A stretch of DNA of 64,000 nucleotides. It comes from Chloroflexota bacterium (lineage in GTDB: Bacteria > Chloroflexota > Anaerolineae > UBA4142). The position numbers and the translations under genes are program-made. The stretch's first letter is position 1. Every line of letters starts with the position of its first letter. The notes below the pieces were generated by a model. It made no database searches. It saw only the letters and a list, made by a program, of their open reading frames with translations, and was not told the DNA's origin. The DNA lies in contig JACRMI010000164.1 in assembly GCA_016215025.1 (NCBI GenBank), positions 124,001 through 188,000 of the forward strand, given 5' to 3'. This document shows positions 43,945-53,600 of this stretch, in pieces.

Positions 43945-45816
43945 ATGGTTAGTACAAGTTTGACTATCAAGATCGGCGGCGAAGCCGGTCAAGGCATGGA
44001 CACGAGCGGTGCGGGATTTGCGCGCGCGTTGGTCCGGGCCGGTTTTCATGCTTTCGCCAATCAGGACTTTATGAGCCGCATTCGCGGCGGTTATAATGCC
44101 TACCAACTGCGCGTCAGCGATCAGCCGGTTTATGCGCCCGATAACAAAGTTCATATCGTGCTGGCATTCAATCAAGCCGCTGCCAATGCTCATTTGCACG
44201 AAATCGTTCCATGCGGTGCGATCATTCACGACACGAATGTTAAAGTCGATGCGGCTACACTTGCCGAACGACAGATTCGCTCACTCGCATTTCCATTCGA
44301 GGCGAAAGCGTTGGAGATCGGGCGACCCGCGGGCATGGATCCGAAACACGCCAAGCAAATGTTGAACACCGCCGAACTCGGCGCACTGTCGGCGATCACT
44401 GGATTTCCATTCGAACATATCGCCCAGGTCATCACCGAAAATTTCGGCAAGAAAAAAGGCACGGCGATTGCAGAAGCGAACCTGACGATTGCCAAGTGGG
44501 CGTACGACGAAGCGCTCCAATACGCCAATCAATTCGAATGGAAACTCGTTCCGCCCGCGAACTGCGTGAATCGAATGATCATTAACGGCAACCAAGCGAT
44601 TGGGCTTGGCGCAATTGCGGCGGGCTGCAAATTTATCAGCGCGTATCCCATGACGCCCGGCACGACGATCATCGAATTCATGACGGCGCAAGCGAAACGA
44701 TTCAACCTGGTCACCAAGCAAACCGAAGACGAACTCGCCGCGATTTTGTTTGCGATTGGTGCGGCGCAAACCGGCGTCCGCGCGATGACGGCAACTTCCG
44801 GTGGAGGGTTCTCGTTGATGGTCGAAGCGTTGGGTATGGCGGGCATGACGGAAACGCCGCTCGTCGTCGTCGATTCGCAACGCCCAGGTCCATCGACCGG
44901 TATGCCGACGCGCACCGGTCAAGGCGATTTACTATTTATCATGCACGCTTCGCAAGATGAATTTCCGCGCATCGTCATTGCACCGGGCGGCGTCGAATCG
45001 TGCTACGCGGACACCGCGCGCGCGTTCAACCTCGCCGAAAAATATCAATGCCCCGTATTGATTCTTACCGAAGGCTTCCAAGCTTTCGCCTCGCGCTCAG
45101 TCGGCGTCGAAGAAATGTCGTTCGAGCAATTTGAAATCGATCGCGGCAAGACGTTAACCGATGCCGAACTCGATCAACTGAAACCTGGCGCATACAAACG
45201 CTATGCGGTTGCCGACGATGGAATTTCGCCGCGTGCGATCCCAGGCCATCCGAACGCCGTTTACACCTCGACGAGCGACGAGCATACCGAGTACGGTCGC
45301 ATCGAAGATGAAGACGCGGCAAATCGCATCGCGCAGCATGAAAAGCGAATGCGCAAAATCGAAACGATGAAGCAAGAGATGCGGATGCCCGAATGGTACG
45401 GACCGCAGAACGCATCGGTGACGTTGATGGGTTGGGGTGCAACGCGCTATGCGATTTGTGAAGCGGTCGATCTTTTGAATGCGCAAGGCATCACCGCGAA
45501 CGCGCTGCACTTTATCGACATTTACCCGCTCGACGAAGCGCGCCTGAGCAAAGAACTCGCGCAAGCGAAAAACCTTATCGACGTCGAAGCGAACTACACC
45601 GCCCAACTCGCACAGGTCGTGCGCACGTACACCGGTCGATTGGTCGACGACAAGATTTTGAGATACGATGGTCGCCCATTTACCGGCGCAGAAATTGCGG
45701 AGACAGTCACGAAACGACACGAAACAGCGCGAAACGCTCCGCGCGCGAAAGATAACGCGCAAGTTACAGCATCCATTCCTCAAAGTTCCCCAGAGTTCCA
45801 GCGAGTAGGAGATTGA
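43945..45816 (+). CDS. korA: 2-oxoacid:ferredoxin oxidoreductase subunit alpha (gamma-alpha fusion)
   Basis: 623 residues. Residues about 1-190 are the gamma domain (GGEAGQGMDTSGAGFARAL, FMSRIRGGYNAYQ). A pyruvate/2-oxoglutarate-type alpha domain follows, with GNQAIGLGAIAAGC, SAYPMTPGTTIIEF and GPSTGMPTRTGQGDLLF. The C-terminal part holds domain II (VTLMGWGATRYAI). With the downstream beta subunit it forms a two-subunit enzyme that decarboxylates 2-oxoacids and reduces ferredoxin. The organisation matches KorAB. A 17-codon frame (43899-43952) overlaps the start and may couple translation. Confidence 0.92.
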   Translation: MVSTSLTIKIGGEAGQGMDTSGAGFARALVRAGFHAFANQDFMSRIRGGYNAYQLRVSDQPVYAPDNKVHIVLAFNQAAANAHLHEIVPCGAIIHDTNVKVDAATLAERQIRSLAFPFEAKALEIGRPAGMDPKHAKQMLNTAELGALSAITGFPFEHIAQVITENFGKKKGTAIAEANLTIAKWAYDEALQYANQFEWKLVPPANCVNRMIINGNQAIGLGAIAAGCKFISAYPMTPGTTIIEFMTAQAKRFNLVTKQTEDELAAILFAIGAAQTGVRAMTATSGGGFSLMVEALGMAGMTETPLVVVDSQRPGPSTGMPTRTGQGDLLFIMHASQDEFPRIVIAPGGVESCYADTARAFNLAEKYQCPVLILTEGFQAFASRSVGVEEMSFEQFEIDRGKTLTDAELDQLKPGAYKRYAVADDGISPRAIPGHPNAVYTSTSDEHTEYGRIEDEDAANRIAQHEKRMRKIETMKQEMRMPEWYGPQNASVTLMGWGATRYAICEAVDLLNAQGITANALHFIDIYPLDEARLSKELAQAKNLIDVEANYTAQLAQVVRTYTGRLVDDKILRYDGRPFTGAEIAETVTKRHETARNAPRAKDNAQVTASIPQSSPEFQRVGD

Positions 45817-45820
45817 ATTC

Positions 45821-46726
45821 ATGCTAGACCTCAATATCAAAACCATGCCTGAGTTTGTTCTCAGTCCCAAATCGTATGACGGTGAACGCGAAGTCACGTG
45901 GTGTCCAGGATGCGGAGATTATGGTATCCTGAACGCTGTCAAGCAAGCGTTGGCGCAATTAAAAATTCAACCGCATCAAGCCATGTTCGTCAGCGGCATC
46001 GGCTGCGGCTCGAAATTGCCCGACTATCTCAAAGCGAATGGTTATCTTGGTTTGCACGGTCGTTCGCTGCCGGTCGCGCAAGGCATGAAGCTCGCGAATC
46101 ATGATCTCACCGTGATCGCGACGGTCGGCGACGGCGATGGGTACGGAATCGGCGCAGGGCATTTTATTCACGCGCTCCGGCGCAATTCCGACATGACGAT
46201 GATCGTCGAAGATAACAAAGTGTACGCGTTGACGAAAGGTCAGTATTCGCCGACGAGCACCAAGGGTTGGGTTGCCTCGACGACACCGGATGGCGCAATC
46301 GAAATCGAATTCAATCCGGTCGTGATGGCGATTGCGGGTGGCGCAACGTTTGTCGCGCGCACGTTTTCCGGCGATCCCAAGCACATGGCGGCGACGTTTG
46401 CCAAAGCGATTCAACACAAGGGCTTTGCGCTCGTCGATGTTTTGCAATCGTGCGTGATCTACAATCACGTCAACACGGTGGAATGGTATCGCCCGCGCGT
46501 TTACAAACTCGACGACGATAAGAGTTACAATCCACGCGATTACAATCTCGCGATGACCAAAGCGCACGAATGGGGCGACCGCATCCCCATCGGCGTGCTG
46601 TACGTCGACGAGCGACTCACGTACGAAGAACAAGTCCAAGCGATTGCGGAGACGCCGTTGGTCAAGCAAAAACTCGGCGGCTATAGCAAAGAGACCTGGG
46701 ATGAATTTCGCGCGTCGATGATGTGA
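45821..46726 (+). CDS. korB: 2-oxoacid:ferredoxin oxidoreductase subunit beta
   Basis: 301 residues. It carries the TPP-binding motif GDGDGYGIGAGH (about 103) with NKVYALTKGQ.SPT, and the iron-sulfur cysteines of WCPGCGDYG (Cys28, Cys31) plus further cysteines (IGCGSKLPD, LQSCVIYNH). It starts 4 bp after korA with AGGAGA upstream. No delta (ferredoxin-like) subunit is present, as usual for KorAB. 2-oxoglutarate is the most likely substrate but pyruvate is not excluded. Confidence 0.92.
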   Translation: MLDLNIKTMPEFVLSPKSYDGEREVTWCPGCGDYGILNAVKQALAQLKIQPHQAMFVSGIGCGSKLPDYLKANGYLGLHGRSLPVAQGMKLANHDLTVIATVGDGDGYGIGAGHFIHALRRNSDMTMIVEDNKVYALTKGQYSPTSTKGWVASTTPDGAIEIEFNPVVMAIAGGATFVARTFSGDPKHMAATFAKAIQHKGFALVDVLQSCVIYNHVNTVEWYRPRVYKLDDDKSYNPRDYNLAMTKAHEWGDRIPIGVLYVDERLTYEEQVQAIAETPLVKQKLGGYSKETWDEFRASMM

Positions 46727-46763
46727 GTCGCTAATGCGTAAAACGTAATACACAACGACGAGC

Positions 46764-46801
46764 AAGCCGGAGAGTCGCGCAGACTCCCCGGCTTTATTTT
46801 T
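46764..46801. terminator. Bidirectional terminator between korB and the giant secreted protein gene
   Basis: AAGCCGG.GAGTC and GACTC.CCGGCTT with a short loop are followed by TTATTTTTC on the plus strand. The two genes converge here. Confidence 0.78.
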
Positions 46802-49800
46802 CTATCGCACGATCAAAGGCAAGAATAATTGATACGGTGACAGCACTCGCACAAACGTCGCACCGTACTGGGTTTGCATGGTCTTGCCGCCGACGGTCAA
46901 GCCAGTGACCGTGCTGAACGTGCCTGTGCGTGTGCCTGCATTGACAAGTGTGAACGAGTTGCCTGCGCTTGGCGCAAAGCCGTTGACCCAGGTGAGATTG
47001 AGCGCGCCGCCAAGCGTTGTCGCGCCGGTCGTCGTCAGTTGGAAATACTGCGACCCAGGATTCGTTCCGCCGATGTTGGCGCGCAACGCGCCATTCGATG
47101 CTTGCGTGAAATCGCCTGTGATAGCGAGATTGCCGCTCGTGAGGTAAATGGTGCCGCTGTTCGTGTGCGGCGACGCAACGTGCTTGACATTGCTGGGTCG
47201 ATTGCCCGCGCCGACCGTTTGCAACGAAACCGTGTTGCTGATCGTCATCGTTCCCTGGTTATCCAGGCGATTCGTTTTGATGACAAGTGGGATGGTCGTT
47301 TCAATCTTTCCACCCGGGCGAACCGTAGCGGAAAGCGTCATCCACTCCATAACGGTTTGATTGGGGCGTGCGGAAATCGGACGCGCGCCTGCTCCGCCTG
47401 CGCTCGTGAAACGAAGTAATCCATTTTCCTGCCATTGTCCTGCAACTGTCAAGAAATCGCTTGTGTTGTAGATATTGGCTGTACCCGTGTTTGTGACCAC
47501 AGCGTTCGCGTTGGGAAACGAGAGTGGGCTGGAGACGTTCAGCGTTCCCTTTTGTTCGAGATGGGCGTCAATCGTCGCGGTATAGCCCGGCGCGCTCACG
47601 CTAATTATCCCGGTCGCTTGATTTCGAATGGTACCAATTCCGCCGGACTGAGGCGCACTTCGCACGCCTGGCCTCGTCGCGCGCGTTGCTTGCGGAGCGG
47701 AAGGTTTTGCGCCTGCACCCAGCACAACGAGATTGATTGCGCCCGAGTTGTCCAAAGCACTGCTCAGATCCAGAAACGCATCCGCCGTCTTGAGATCAAT
47801 TTTGCCGCCGACACTGTTCGTGACACCCACAGTATTCACAATCTCTAGCGTGTTACTGATGCTGACCGTGCCCGCGTTGTTGATGACGGGCGCAGAAATT
47901 GTGCTGGTGACATATTGCCCCGCCGCAACGTTGATCACTCCTGTCGATGTGTTGACGAGGGACTTGGCATCATTGAGCTTGGCCCGTTTGATCGGAATAT
48001 TGACGTTGGGATTCGCAAACTCGATCACGCCATTGTTAGCCAAGCCTGCCGGGCTGTTCAAATCGAGGGTCGTATCGTTTACGCCGTCGCTATTCAAACG
48101 AATCGTCGAATTGGGATGCGTCGTAAGTGTGCCGGTCATGATGTTGCTTGCGCCCACGACAATCCTGCCGACAAGATCCAAATCAACTTCAAGATGACAG
48201 TTGGTCAAATCCAATGTTTTGTTCGCGGCGTTCGTCAGTGTACCTTTGCTGTTGACGTTAACGTTGTTGAGTTTCAATAGCGCGACATTGTTCGTTAGGT
48301 CGGCGCTCATATCGAAATTGGCATTTCGCAAGTCCAGCGTGCCAGCGCCCGTGAGCGTGCCGCCCGTGTCGTGTTTGAACGTGCCGCCGTTCATCAGGAA
48401 GGTGCGTCCCGCGGCGATGTTGACTGCGCCGGTATGTTTGAACGCGGGCCATTGCGAGACCAACGCGCCGCCGTCAATTGTTACGTCGCCGCTGTTGAGA
48501 TTGATGCTGCCGGTGTTCGTGTACGCGGCAGTCGGTTTGTTCAGCACGAGCGCGCTATCGGCATTGATGACGCCGCCGTTGTGGATGTCTGCCGCAATGG
48601 TCGTCGTGACGCCAAGTGCGTTCGTCCGAATCGTCCCGCCCGCGTTGTTGCGGACGGGGGCACCGGCTTCGATGAGAAGAACTGTACCCCCCGTGGCTCG
48701 GTTGCCGGTCGTCGGCGTTTTGGCTTGGTCCGCGAGCGCAAACTCGATGATGCCGTTGTTGACCAACTCGCCGGCTTTGACCGTCACATTTGCCGCGACG
48801 TAGAGCGCGCCCGTGTTCGTGTGCGTCGTCGCGGGTTTGTCCAGCACGAGCGGGCTTTTAACGTTCACGGTGCCAGCGTTGTTGAGTTGCGCGCTAATCG
48901 TCGTCGTGACGCCCGCACCCGTGTTCACGTTAATGATTGCGCCTGACCTATTCTCCGCCGCAGTGATCGTAAATTTATAACGAATAGTTCCTTCTAGGTT
49001 CAAGGTGCCGCTGTTGTCAAACACGCTCCCGTTGCCCGTCACGTCCGCGTACACAAGGAACGTGCCGCTGTTCGTGTGCGTGGTCGCAGGTTTGTCGAGC
49101 ATCAGCGTACTGCTAATCGCCACCGTGCCGGCGTTGACAAGTTGCGCGCCAATCGTCGTCGTGACGCCTGCGCCCGCGTTCACGCTGACGTTGCCGCCCG
49201 CGTTATTCCGCACGAGCGCGCACGTGCTGAAGGCAAGCGCACCGATGCCACCAACTGAACGGCGCGTCGGCATCGCCAGTCCGCCCGTACTCCCAAAGAC
49301 CAGGTTGCCGCTGTTGACGAACTCGGCGGCGTTGCCGGTAACGTCCGCGTTGACGATGAACGTTCCTGTGTTCGTGTGCATGCCGCCGTTCTTGTCCAGC
49401 GTCAGCGTGCTGGTGACGTAGACCGTACCAGCATTGTTCAGCTCCGCCGCAATCGTCGTTGTAACACCCGTGCCTGCGTTCACTCTGACGTTTCCGCCCG
49501 CGTTATTCCGCACGAGCGCGCACGTGCTGAAGATAAGCGCAAAGACGCCATCGGGCTGGACAAAGTTCAGGTTGCCGCCGTTCGTGAACTCGTCGCCATC
49601 GCCCGTGACATTCGCGGCAACCTGGAACGTGCCGCTGTTTGTGTGAATCGCGCCCTTCTTGTTGATTTGCAGCGGCGCGGTCACGCTAATCGTCCCCGCG
49701 TTGGTGATGGGCGCGTTGACGATGGCGGTACCGCCCGCGCCTTTGAGCGCGTAGAGCGCGCCCGTTGCCGCAATGTTCAAGTTGCCGCTGTTCACGGTCA

Positions 49801-50275
49801 GCGTTGGTGTATACGTGCCGCCGCTGCTCGTCAGTTCGAGCGTGCCGCTAATCGTCGGCGCGTTCGCAAACGTCAGCGCTGAGCCAGCCGCGTTGGTCGC
49901 CTCGACGCGCACAGTCGCCTTGTTGCTCAAAAAGTTGAGCGCGCCGTTGACGGTGTTGGCGGTCCCGCGCACCGTCATCACCGCGTTCGTGTTGAGGTCT
50001 ACCCGCGCGCCGCTCGCGATGTTCAAACCGCTCACCGTCCACGCGGCATTGACGTTCGGATAGTTCGTCAGTCCCGCGGGAATTGTCGCCGCGTCGCCGC
50101 TTTGCGGAAAGTTGCCGCCGCACCCGCTCCAGTTGGCGGGATTGGAATGATTCGAGTCCAACCCGTTGCCCGTCCACGTGCAACCCGCCGCGAATGCGGG
50201 TGTCGTCAGCATCATCATGCCGCCCAGCGAGAAAGCTAGGGCAAACAGTGCGAAAAGAACCATTTGTCGGTTCAT
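46802..50275 (-). CDS. Large repetitive secreted beta-helix-like protein
   Basis: 1157 residues with a signal peptide (about 1-30, ending AFAAGCTW). The protein is built of repeating G.IYV(T/S)STL.LDK..TTHTNTGTF...V(T)GN..EF.N.G.L units and N(N)AG.V.VN.GAGVTTTI segments, a pattern of a right-handed beta-helix adhesin or autotransporter passenger without an outer-membrane barrel. The tail reads YQLFLPLIVR, a LPL(I/V).R ending seen in other Chloroflexota secreted proteins. A GGAGAAAATTTC site precedes the ATG, whose codon overlaps the stop of the 68-residue gene (ATGA). Role in adhesion or surface coat is inferred. Confidence 0.8.
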   Translation of the reverse strand: MNRQMVLFALFALAFSLGGMMMLTTPAFAAGCTWTGNGLDSNHSNPANWSGCGGNFPQSGDAATIPAGLTNYPNVNAAWTVSGLNIASGARVDLNTNAVMTVRGTANTVNGALNFLSNKATVRVEATNAAGSALTFANAPTISGTLELTSSGGTYTPTLTVNSGNLNIAATGALYALKGAGGTAIVNAPITNAGTISVTAPLQINKKGAIHTNSGTFQVAANVTGDGDEFTNGGNLNFVQPDGVFALIFSTCALVRNNAGGNVRVNAGTGVTTTIAAELNNAGTVYVTSTLTLDKNGGMHTNTGTFIVNADVTGNAAEFVNSGNLVFGSTGGLAMPTRRSVGGIGALAFSTCALVRNNAGGNVSVNAGAGVTTTIGAQLVNAGTVAISSTLMLDKPATTHTNSGTFLVYADVTGNGSVFDNSGTLNLEGTIRYKFTITAAENRSGAIINVNTGAGVTTTISAQLNNAGTVNVKSPLVLDKPATTHTNTGALYVAANVTVKAGELVNNGIIEFALADQAKTPTTGNRATGGTVLLIEAGAPVRNNAGGTIRTNALGVTTTIAADIHNGGVINADSALVLNKPTAAYTNTGSINLNSGDVTIDGGALVSQWPAFKHTGAVNIAAGRTFLMNGGTFKHDTGGTLTGAGTLDLRNANFDMSADLTNNVALLKLNNVNVNSKGTLTNAANKTLDLTNCHLEVDLDLVGRIVVGASNIMTGTLTTHPNSTIRLNSDGVNDTTLDLNSPAGLANNGVIEFANPNVNIPIKRAKLNDAKSLVNTSTGVINVAAGQYVTSTISAPVINNAGTVSISNTLEIVNTVGVTNSVGGKIDLKTADAFLDLSSALDNSGAINLVVLGAGAKPSAPQATRATRPGVRSAPQSGGIGTIRNQATGIISVSAPGYTATIDAHLEQKGTLNVSSPLSFPNANAVVTNTGTANIYNTSDFLTVAGQWQENGLLRFTSAGGAGARPISARPNQTVMEWMTLSATVRPGGKIETTIPLVIKTNRLDNQGTMTISNTVSLQTVGAGNRPSNVKHVASPHTNSGTIYLTSGNLAITGDFTQASNGALRANIGGTNPGSQYFQLTTTGATTLGGALNLTWVNGFAPSAGNSFTLVNAGTRTGTFSTVTGLTVGGKTMQTQYGATFVRVLSPYQLFLPLIVR
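48550..49700 (-). repeat. Near-identical DNA repeats inside the giant secreted protein gene
   Basis: Several 200-300-bp blocks share long stretches, for example the GCGTTATTCCGCACGAGCGC segment, which occurs near 49200 and 49500. The repeats keep reading frame, and could recombine to change copy number. Confidence 0.7.
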
Positions 50276-50478
50276 GAAATTTTCTCCTTTGAAGGTGAAT
50301 TATTCATCTGTTCGCGCAGGAACGCGAGCAGGTGTTCCAAATTGGCAAAGCCCATGCGCTCGCCTGTGCGCGGGTCTTCGAGCGAAAAGCGCCACACGCG
50401 CGCTGAATTCGTCGGCGCATTGCTTTCTTGCCAAAATCGGAGGAGATACGATTGATAGGGGAAGGGTTTGGGTGGCAT
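50272..50478 (-). CDS. Small PYQSYLLR-type Chloroflexota protein
   Basis: 68 residues, ATG 50478, just after a hairpin. Its core PYQSYLLRFWQE..., WRFSLEDPRTGERMGFANLEHLLAFL matches a family of short Chloroflexota proteins, often seen near SARP-type activators and secreted proteins. It lies directly before the giant secreted protein, with a 4-bp overlap, and divergent from the SARP gene. The function is unknown. No signal peptide or membrane helix is seen, so it is probably cytoplasmic. Confidence 0.75.
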   Translation of the reverse strand: MPPKPFPYQSYLLRFWQESNAPTNSARVWRFSLEDPRTGERMGFANLEHLLAFLREQMNNSPSKEKIS

Positions 50479-50486
50479 GGTGTCCT

Positions 50487-50519
50487 AAAGCTGGAAGGTC
50501 TCCGCGACCTTCCAGCTTT
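50487..50519. promoter_or_regulatory. Palindrome in the divergent SARP / small-protein region
   Basis: AAAGCTGGAAGGTC and GACCTTCCAGCTTT form a perfect 14-bp inverted repeat with a 5-nt loop, between divergent genes. A regulator site is possible, perhaps for the SARP-type activator, but a dispersed palindrome is not excluded. Confidence 0.45.
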
Positions 50520-50610
50520 CCAGAAAATAGACCTTCTCGCAAAATTGTGGTATCTTACATCCACGTTATAGCAAGACATCGTGAAGAGATCGTGAACTGA
50601 GGATAGTTCG

Positions 50611-53600
50611 ATGGCTGATCGTCCCATACTCAAGGTCTCGCTGCTTGGCGCGCTCCAAATCACCCGCGCCGGGCGTCCCGTGACGGGCTTTGCCTCGATC
50701 AAAGTGCAGGCGCTGTTTTGCTATCTTGCGCTCACCGCTCGCCCTCACACGCGCGATACGCTCATCGGTCTGCTCTGGTGTGATATGCCGGATGCCGATG
50801 CGCGCACCAATCTCCGCCAAGCCCTAGCCAACCTCCGCCGTCTCGTCGGCGACCACCTCCTCATCGAGCGCGACACCGTTGCGTTTGATCGCTCCAGTTC
50901 GTACTGGCTCGATGCGGAAGAATTTGAACAGTTGACCGCTGACCACCGACCGCCGACGGACGAAACAGCGGTCAGCCGTCTGCGGTCTGCGGTTGAACTT
51001 TACCGCGGCGATTTGCTCGAAGGATTTTTCGTCCGTGACGCGCCAGAGTTTGAAGAATGGCTCTTGGCTCAGCGGGAACGCTTACGCCAGCACGCGTTCC
51101 AAGTTTTTCACGCGCTCGTCGATCAGCATTTGACCCATCACGAATACGCGCGCGGCATCGATTATGCCACGCGCTTGCTCGCGCTCGATCCCTGGCGCGA
51201 AGAAGCGCATCGCCAATTGATGTTGCTGTACGCGCGGAATGGGCAACGCGGCGCGGCGCTCGCCCAGTACGAAACGTGCCGCCGCGTGCTTGCCGACAAA
51301 ATCGGCGTCGAACCATCGGCGGAAACGCGCGCGTTGTCCGAACGCATCCGCGCGACCGATACGACCAAACCGAATCTGCCGCCGCAATTCACGTCGTTCG
51401 TCGGACGCGAAACCGAACTCGTGCAGATCGACGCGCTGTTGCTGAAACCGGAATGCCGCTTGCTTACGCTCCTGGGTCAAGGGGGCATCGGCAAAACACG
51501 CCTGGCGATTCATGCCGCCGCGAAACAAGCGGGCGCGTTCCTCAATGGCATTCATTTCGTTTCGCTCGCCGCGATCACCGCACCCGATTTAATCGCGGCG
51601 ACGATTGCCGACGCGCTCAAGATTCCGTTGTCAGGCAAAGCGGAACCGCAGACCCAGGTGATCGATTATTTGCGTAATAAAGAAATGCTGCTCGTCCTCG
51701 ACAATTTCGAGCAACTGATCGCTGGCGCGAAACTTGTCGCCGATATTCTCGCCGCCGCGCGGGATGTGAAATTGATCATCACCTCGCGCGAGCGGTTGAA
51801 CTTGCAATGCGAGTGGATCGCGCCGGTCGATGGACTGCCGGTGCCGGTGAACAGTGGGCAGTCAACAGTCAACAGTGAACGGTTGGCTATCTGCTATCCG
51901 CCGTCTGCTTCTGTTCGGCTTTTTTTGCAGAGCGCCGGTCGCGTGCAGCCGCGACTTGCGCCGAACGACGACGAGATGGCGAGCATCGTTCGCATTTGCC
52001 AATTGGTGTACGGCGTGCCGCTCGGCATCGAATTGGCGGCGGCATCGGTTGCCACGCAATCGTGCCGCGAGATTGCGCGGGAGATCGAACGCAGTCTGGA
52101 TTTTCTCGCCACGACGCAGCGCGACGTACCGGAACGGCAGCGCAGTCTGCGCGCCGCATTCGAGCATTCGTGGAATTTGCTGGACGCCGAAGAACAGCGC
52201 GCGTTGCGCGCACTGTCCGTTTTTCGCGGAGGATTTACGCTTGAAGCGGCGGAAGCACTAGTCAGTAAACAGTCAACCGTGAACAGTGAACAGTATCCGT
52301 CGTTGACTGTTCACGGTTCACTGCCCACAGTTCACTATCTCGCCGCATTGATCGGCAAATCGCTGTTGCGGCGGGATGCAAATGAGCGGTACGACTTGCA
52401 TGAGATGGTGCGACAATTCGCGGAAGAGAAATTGGAACAAGCCGGTGATGAAGCCGAGCAAGTTTCCAAGCGGCATACGGCGTACTATGCCGAGTTCCTG
52501 CATCAGCGCACGCCTTACGTGCGTGGCGCGCAGAGCAAACAAGCCCTCGACGAGATCGACGCGGATCTTGGAAATATTCGTGGCATGTGGCAATGGGCCA
52601 GCGCAAATCAGAAATGGCAGGCGCTGGATCGCGCGTTGGAATGTCTTTACCTTTTCTACGACATCCGCAGTCGGTTTCAGGAAGGTCGCGAAATGTTCGA
52701 CCTGGCGGACCACGCGCTCGCGCAGGCAACCTCTCAGAACGCAGAAACGAATTTGGTGCGCGCGCGCGTGCTAGCGCGGCAAGCGATCTTTCGCTACCGG
52801 GAGGATGATTTTGAGGGGGCCAAGGAATCCGCCGGGGCGAGTCTGGCGATTGCGCGCGCATTGGCCGCGCCGAAAGAGATCGGCTTGGCGCTCAGTTGTT
52901 TGGGGAATATTTCATTCTCGCTGGGCGATTATGCGGCAGCGCGCAAGTGGCATCTGGAAAAACTCGCGTTGGATAGAATTGAAAATGATGCGTGGAAGAT
53001 TTCCGTTACGCTCAACAATCTTGCGATTACGGCCAACGCGCAAGGAGACCTGGATCAAGCCCAAACGTATTTTAGGCAAAGCATTGCGCTCAAGCGCGAG
53101 ATCGGCGACCGGCGCGGCTTGGCAACCTCGCTCGACAATTTCGGCATCGTGCTGTCGAACCAGGGCAATTACGTTGCCGCGTACGAATGTCGTCAAGAGG
53201 CCTTGGCGCTCTGCCAGGAAATCGGCGACCGCGACGGCGCGGCGCGGGCGTTGAACAATCTCGGACGGGTTCTTGGCCTGCAAAAAAAGTACGCCGAGGC
53301 GCAAGCGCGGTTGCAAGAATCGCTCAGCATCAGTCGCGAAATTGGCAACCGCGAGATGATCATGTTTGCGCAGCAAAACTTGGGTGGGGTGGCGTGCGAG
53401 ATCGGAGACTATACCTCAGCCGCCGAGCATTTGCGCGGCGCGCTCGAAATCGCGTTGGACATCCAAACTGTTCCGATCGCTTTGCATGCGTTGGTGCTTT
53501 GGGCAAAACTATTCGTCCAGCGTGGTCAACGCGCGCGCGCGCTTGAACTCTTGACCTTTGTGTTTGCCCAGTCCGCCATAACCCTCGAAGCGAAACATGA

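Noticed and set aside
48550-49700. A CRISPR array or tandem-repeat locus
   Set aside because: The repeats are 200-300 bp apart, unequal, and coincide with protein repeats in one reading frame; spacers and leader are absent.
46874-49882. Plus-strand ORFs across the giant secreted protein
   Set aside because: They are antisense shadows with Arg/Val-rich composition and no domains.
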